From: Streptomyces albus subsp. albus
GTDB taxonomy: Bacteria > Actinomycetota > Actinomycetes > Streptomycetales > Streptomycetaceae
Assembly: GCF_000725885.1 (NCBI RefSeq)
Contig: NZ_JODR01000004.1
Span: 62,001 to 126,000 of the forward strand
DNA: 64,000 nt
Direction: 5' to 3'
The notes below the pieces were generated by a model, which saw only the letters and a program-made list of their open reading frames with translations, made no database searches and was not told the DNA's origin. The position numbers and the translations under genes are program-made. Of the stretch, positions 60,333 to 64,000 are shown one piece after another. Positions within the stretch are counted from its first letter, which is position 1, and each line of letters starts with the position of its first letter.

Positions 60333-61874
60333 TCACCCCTGTGCAGGCAGGTGAATCATCTTGTGCTCCAGGTATTCCGCATATCCCTCGGGCCCGAACT
60401 CGCGGCCGATGCCGGAGTTCTTGTAGCCGCCGAAGGGGCCGAGCATGTCGAGGCTGAAAGTGTTGACGGAGTAGGTCCCGGTGCGGATACGGCGTGCGAA
60501 CTCGACGCCGTGGTCGGTGTCGGCCGTCCACACGCTGCCGGAGAGACCGTAGTCGGAGTCGTCGGCGATACGGGCCGCCTGCTCCTCGTCCTCGTACGGG
60601 AGGAGACAGATGACGGGGCCGAAAATCTCCTCGCGGGCGATCCGCATGGAGTTGTCGACCTCTCCGAAGAGGGTGGGCTGGACGTACCAGCCGGTGGGCG
60701 GGTCTTCCGGCCTGCCGCCCCCCGCCAGCACCTTGGCGCCCTCCTTCCGGCCCAGCGCGATGTAGTCGAGGGAGCGCTTCTGTTGACGTTCGGCGACCAG
60801 GGGACCCAGTTCGGTGGCGGGGTCGAGGGGGTCGCCGACGGTCAACGCGTCGGCCGTGGCGGCGAACCGTTCGGCGATCTCGTCGTAGCGGCTGCGCGGG
60901 GCCAGGATCCGGGTCTGCGCCACACACGCCTGACCGTTGATCATCCAGGCGAAGGGGGTGATGCCCGCCACCGCCGCGTCCAGATCGGCGTCCGGCAGGA
61001 TCACGGCGGCGGATTTGCCGCCCAGTTCCAGGGTCACGCGGGTCAGATTGCGGGAGGCGACCTCCATCACGCGCTTGCCCGCGGCCACGGAGCCGGTGAA
61101 CGACACCTTGTCCACCCCGGGGTGCCCCACCAGATACTCGCTGACCTCCCGATCGGCGGGCAGGATCGACAGCACCCCCGGTGGCAGTCCGGCCTCGTCG
61201 GCGATCTCCGCCAGCAGATAGGCGTCCAGCGGGGTCTCCGGCGACACCTTCAGCACTGCCGAACAGCCGGCCAGCAGCGCGGGGGCCAGCTTGGCCGCGG
61301 CGGTGAACTGCGGGACGTTCCACGGCACCACCGCCGCCACCACGCCCACCGGTTCGCGCCGTACCAGCAGCGGGCCCAGCGCGCCCGCCCTGCGTTCCTC
61401 GTGCGGGTAGTCGGCTGCGACCTTGAGAGCCGCGTCCCAGACCATCATCGCGGCCAGGGACTGCACCATCACCCCCGTCGTGTACGGGGTGCCGTTCTGG
61501 GCGCTGATGACCTTGGCGATCTCCTCGCTGCGGGCGGCGAAGGCGTCCTTGATGCGGGTGACGGTCTCGATGCGTTCGGCCAGTGGGCGACCGGACCACA
61601 CCCCGGAGTCGAAGGACTCCCGCGCGGCACGCACGGCGCGGTCCACGTCCTCACGCGAGGCGTGCGGTACGCGGCCGATGGGCTGCTCCGTGTGCGGCGA
61701 GACCACCTCGATGGTTCCGTCGCCGGCGGGGTCGGTGAAGCTGCCGCCGATGTACAGCTGGTGGTGCTCGACGAAGGGGAAGCCGGATGCCGCCTCGCCC
61801 GTGCCCTCCGCCGCAGCCGGTCCCGCCTGTGCCGAACCAGCCTGCTCCGTGCTCGTCTTCTGGTCGTCCGCCAT
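60333..61874 (-). CDS. NAD(P)-dependent aldehyde dehydrogenase
   Basis: A 513-residue ALDH. VVPWNVPQF (about 170) and VSFTGSVAAGKRVMEVA cofactor loop; general base Glu in VTLELGGKSAAVILPDADLD (about 283); nucleophile Cys in AWMINGQACVAQTRILAPRSRYD (about 316); EEIFGPVICLLPYED. Related to the mycobacterial AldA group. An N-terminal extension of about 35 residues is low complexity. Divergent from the MBL-fold gene; a degenerate KstR-like box lies about 155 nt upstream. Makes acids from aldehydes, plausibly following the ADH of the 31-33 kb operon. Confidence 0.92.
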   Translation of the reverse strand: MADDQKTSTEQAGSAQAGPAAAEGTGEAASGFPFVEHHQLYIGGSFTDPAGDGTIEVVSPHTEQPIGRVPHASREDVDRAVRAARESFDSGVWSGRPLAERIETVTRIKDAFAARSEEIAKVISAQNGTPYTTGVMVQSLAAMMVWDAALKVAADYPHEERRAGALGPLLVRREPVGVVAAVVPWNVPQFTAAAKLAPALLAGCSAVLKVSPETPLDAYLLAEIADEAGLPPGVLSILPADREVSEYLVGHPGVDKVSFTGSVAAGKRVMEVASRNLTRVTLELGGKSAAVILPDADLDAAVAGITPFAWMINGQACVAQTRILAPRSRYDEIAERFAATADALTVGDPLDPATELGPLVAERQQKRSLDYIALGRKEGAKVLAGGGRPEDPPTGWYVQPTLFGEVDNSMRIAREEIFGPVICLLPYEDEEQAARIADDSDYGLSGSVWTADTDHGVEFARRIRTGTYSVNTFSLDMLGPFGGYKNSGIGREFGPEGYAEYLEHKMIHLPAQG

Positions 61875-62023
61875 GCCGTGCCCTCCCTGTGCCGCTCGCC
61901 GGCCGCTCCGCCGGTCGTCGTCCCGCTTCCCGGCCCGGTGCCGCCGCCGGTCGTGGTCGTCCGTCCGTATAGACACGGCAGGGCGCGATGTGTGACGCCG
62001 GACACCCGATCTGACAGCGCCTC

Positions 62024-62045
62024 AGAACTAGTACCAGTTCTAGTT
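62024..62045. promoter_or_regulatory. Compound inverted repeat between ALDH and MBL genes
   Basis: AGAACT (62024-62029) / AGTTCT (62036-62041) and AACTAG (62026-62031) / CTAGTT (62040-62045) are nested inverted repeats. The minus strand 62042-62029 reads TAGAACTGGTACTA, a KstR-type box with one mismatch (GTA for GTT). It lies about 70 nt before the MBL gene ATG. Confidence 0.6.
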
Positions 62046-62114
62046 GTAGGGAACAATGCCTCTGCCGGCCCTCGGCCGGCCGCATTCGCGCCCGACACGG
62101 GGGAGCCGCCGCCC

Positions 62115-63275
62115 ATGACGCACGCGCCGCAGGCAATCGACCCGCCACCGGTCACCGATCACGGGGGTGGGATCTGGAGCATCCCCGTCCCCATACCGGA
62201 CAATCCGCTCGGCCACACCCTCGTCCACCTCGTCGAGACGGACGCCGGCCCCGTACTGATCGACACCGGCTGGGACGACCCCGCCTCCTGGCAGACGCTC
62301 GTGGACGGAGTCGCCGCCTGCGGCACCTCCGTCCAGGACCTGCACGGCGTGCTGGTCACCCACCACCATCCCGACCACCACGGCCTCTCGGCGCGGGTAC
62401 GCGAGGAGTCGGGCGCCTGGATCGCCATGCACGCGGCGGACGCCGCCGTGGTACGCCGCACCCGCACGTCCGACACCCGCGTCTGGCTCGGCTACCTGGC
62501 CGAGAAACTCGCCGCCGCGGGAGCGCCCGACACGCACACGGCGCCGCTGCGCGCAGCCCGCGACCGGGGCCGGAGCGGTGAACTGCCCGGCGCCCGGGCC
62601 GCCGTCCCCGACCGGGATATCGAGCCGAACGCACTGCTGGACCTGCCGGGTCGCCGGCTGCGGGCGATCTGGACACCGGGGCACACGCCGGGCCACGTCT
62701 GCCTCCATCTGGAGGAGGAGCACCCGGGAGCGCGGGCGGCAGGGGCGGCAGCGACGGGAACGGCCACGGGATCGGGGGCGGAGACGGAGAGGAAGACGGG
62801 GACGAGTCCGGGAGCCGCGCTGACGGCGGGGGGCGGGCGGTTGTTCTCCGGGGATCATCTGCTGCCGACGATCAGCCCGCACATCGGCCTGTACGAGGAC
62901 CCGGACAGCGACGAGAGCACTGATCCACTCGGTGACTACCTCGACTCCCTCGGACGGATAGCCCGGCTGCGGCCCGCCGAGGTACTGCCCGCCCACCAGT
63001 ACGCGTTCACCGACGCCCGGGCCCGTGTGGACGAGCTCACCGCTCACCATGCGGAGCGCCTCTCCGATCTGAGAGCACTGCTCACAGAACGGGCTCTCAC
63101 CCCCTGGCAGCTCGCCGAGTCCATGCGCTGGAACCGGCCCTGGGACCGCATCCCGTTCGCCTCCCGCAACATCGCCGTCGCCGAGGCCGAGGCCCATCTG
63201 CGGCACCTGGTCAAACTCGGCCGCGTCGAGCCCGTGCCCGGCAGCAGCCCCGTCACCTACCGCGCCACCGACTGA
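62115..63275 (+). CDS. MBL-fold metallohydrolase
   Basis: A 386-residue metallo-beta-lactamase-fold hydrolase: the HHHPDHHG motif (about 78-85), the downstream His in IWTPGHTPGHVCLHLE (about 192), Asp in LFSGDHLLPTISPHIGLYED, and a C-terminal winged-helix-like part (LTPWQLAESMRWNRPWDRI). This resembles LACTB2-like/Rv-type glyoxalase II-related hydrolases that cleave thioesters. A 35-residue Gly/Thr/Glu-rich insert (about 205-240) interrupts the domain. Possibly a CoA-thioester hydrolase of the neighbouring lipid or aldehyde pathway (inference). Confidence 0.88.
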   Translation: MTHAPQAIDPPPVTDHGGGIWSIPVPIPDNPLGHTLVHLVETDAGPVLIDTGWDDPASWQTLVDGVAACGTSVQDLHGVLVTHHHPDHHGLSARVREESGAWIAMHAADAAVVRRTRTSDTRVWLGYLAEKLAAAGAPDTHTAPLRAARDRGRSGELPGARAAVPDRDIEPNALLDLPGRRLRAIWTPGHTPGHVCLHLEEEHPGARAAGAAATGTATGSGAETERKTGTSPGAALTAGGGRLFSGDHLLPTISPHIGLYEDPDSDESTDPLGDYLDSLGRIARLRPAEVLPAHQYAFTDARARVDELTAHHAERLSDLRALLTERALTPWQLAESMRWNRPWDRIPFASRNIAVAEAEAHLRHLVKLGRVEPVPGSSPVTYRATD

Positions 63276-63411
63276 CTCCCGCCCGGCCGCCCCGCGGACC
63301 CCCGCCGCCCCGTACCCCGGCCGCACCGGACCCCCCGGGGCCGAGGGCGAGGCGGAGGGCGAGGGAATCGCCCGCAGGCCGGTGCGGCTACAGTGACTGG
63401 CAGACGAACAA

Positions 63412-63550
63412 CACCTCCGACCGGGAGAAGCCGGTGCGAATCCGGCGCTGACCCGCAACCGTGAGCGGCCCACCACCGTCGCCGCGCGAACGCCGTCGTC
63501 GTCCGCGCACGGCGGCCACGGCCGTGAGCCGGAGCGCCCGGGCGGAGGTG
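63412..63550 (+). promoter_or_regulatory. Cobalamin (B12) riboswitch aptamer
   Basis: The conserved B12 box region GCCGGTGCGAATCCGGCGCTG then ACCCGCAACCGTGA spans 63430-63463. The closing stem CACCTCCG (63412-63419) pairs perfectly with CGGAGGTG (63543-63550), and GAGCCGGAGCGCCCGGGC (63526 on) gives the receptor arm. The expression platform lies in the 150 nt before the ATG at 63702, with GC-rich hairpins such as GCACCGCGGTGC. It should repress the downstream gene when cobalamin is abundant. Confidence 0.92.
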
Positions 63551-63701
63551 GGCTCCCGTGGCCGACAGGCCACCGGCACCGTCGAGGTTTACGGAGCCGA
63601 GCCCGGTGCACCGCGGTGCGGGGTCGCGTGAACGCGCGCCCCCGGCGGCGGGGCGGCCGTGCCCGGCTGCGGTCCGCTCCCGTCACCGAAAGGCCAGCGC
63701 C

Positions 63702-64000
63702 ATGTCACCGCGTCGCCGCCGCGCCACGGTCCTCGCCGCCGCCACCGTGCTGTGCGCGGCAGCCGCACCCGTGGCGGCTGCCGCCCCCTCGGGCACGGCG
63801 GCGGCCGGTCCCGTACCGGCCGTCAAGCCCGCCAAGCTCCCCGCGGGCCTCTACGGCGACGCCGACCCCAAGTACGACGGGGTGTGGCGGCAGTCGATGG
63901 CGCTGCTCGCCCTGGACGGCGCGGGTGCCGTACCGGCGAAGAAGGCCGTCGACTGGCTCACGGACCAGCAGTGCGCCGACGGCTCGTTCACCGCCTACCG
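63702..64000 (+). CDS. Secreted prenyltransferase/squalene-oxidase-repeat protein, partial
   Basis: The first 99 residues are visible; the gene runs off the right edge. N-terminal signal peptide: MSPRRRRATVLAAATVLCAA then AAPVAAAAPSG, likely cleaved after an AxA-type site near 29. Then KLPAGLYGDADPKYDGVWRQ and WLTDQQCADGSFTAYR, with the QxxDGSF repeat of the alpha/alpha barrel found in intrinsic factor/transcobalamin-like proteins. The cobalamin riboswitch upstream suggests an extracytoplasmic cobalamin- or cobalt-related binding role. GAAAGG 9 bases before the ATG. Confidence 0.85.
   Translation, partial: MSPRRRRATVLAAATVLCAAAAPVAAAAPSGTAAAGPVPAVKPAKLPAGLYGDADPKYDGVWRQSMALLALDGAGAVPAKKAVDWLTDQQCADGSFTAY

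Noticed and set aside
59229..62114. Upstream 960 residues of a 1348-aa plus-strand ORF
   Set aside because: Antisense shadow of the LLM, ferredoxin and ALDH genes. Only the part from the ATG at 62115 is family-like.

Overview
The window is a very GC-rich chromosomal segment with the gene content of a Streptomyces or a close relative. The evidence is GTG/TTG/CTG starts, ATGA/GTGA stop-start overlaps, leaderless promoters of the TANNNT-7-nt-ATG type, paired NarL-type two-component systems, a class A RNase P RNA, a SecDF fusion, DksA-like and MreB-like paralogues, F420/LLM oxidoreductases and an RNase H/phosphatase fusion. I see no plasmid, phage, IS or CRISPR signature. It looks like ordinary chromosome, partly near-core and partly accessory.

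Layout. 0-3.5 kb: an SDR tail, a PhzF-type isomerase, a lactate-monooxygenase-like flavoenzyme and rnpB with its terminator. 3.6-7.5 kb: a compact graspetide (omega-ester peptide) RiPP locus made of an XRE regulator, a divergent 76-aa precursor, an ATP-grasp ligase gene that carries a +1 frameshift as sequenced, and a PIMT-like methyltransferase. 7.5-14.5 kb: an MreB-like/DksA-like operon, a two-component system and a second SecDF. 14.7-15.9 kb: an Erm-type 23S rRNA methyltransferase. It is preceded by a leaderless 25-codon leader peptide (Cys/Ala-rich, ending in an RLR motif) and mutually exclusive hairpins, which is a strong candidate antibiotic-responsive attenuator. 16-30.5 kb: mixed metabolic genes, among them a radical SAM protein with an unusual CX8CX2C cluster motif, KDPG aldolase and a Nif3/zinc-ribbon/RNase H operon.

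30.8-49.7 kb is dominated by a beta-oxidation-like gene set (SDR, alcohol dehydrogenase, MaoC hydratase, SCP-x-type thiolase, fused acyl-CoA dehydrogenase). A KstR-like TetR regulator lies at 48.96 kb, and copies of the TnnAACnnGTTnnA box sit in front of several of these operons. One box overlaps the -35 of a glycosyltransferase/methyltransferase/alpha-alpha-barrel operon. 49.7-58.7 kb holds an apparently self-contained pyroglutamate (5-oxoproline) system: pxpABC, a GntR regulator, a DUF969/DUF979 membrane pair, pyroglutamyl peptidase and a DUF2891 protein. The pxp and DUF969 promoters share the same architecture, with the same palindromic operator filling the 18-bp spacer. 58.7-64 kb: an LLM oxidoreductase, a ferredoxin/aldehyde dehydrogenase pair divergent from an MBL-fold hydrolase, and a cobalamin riboswitch in front of a secreted alpha/alpha-repeat protein that runs off the end.

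Two genes (ATP-grasp at 6040 and a histidine kinase at 35255) are each broken by one extra G in a G run. Both repairs restore family-like protein and a 4-nt overlap with the next gene, so read or assembly error should be excluded before calling pseudogenes.
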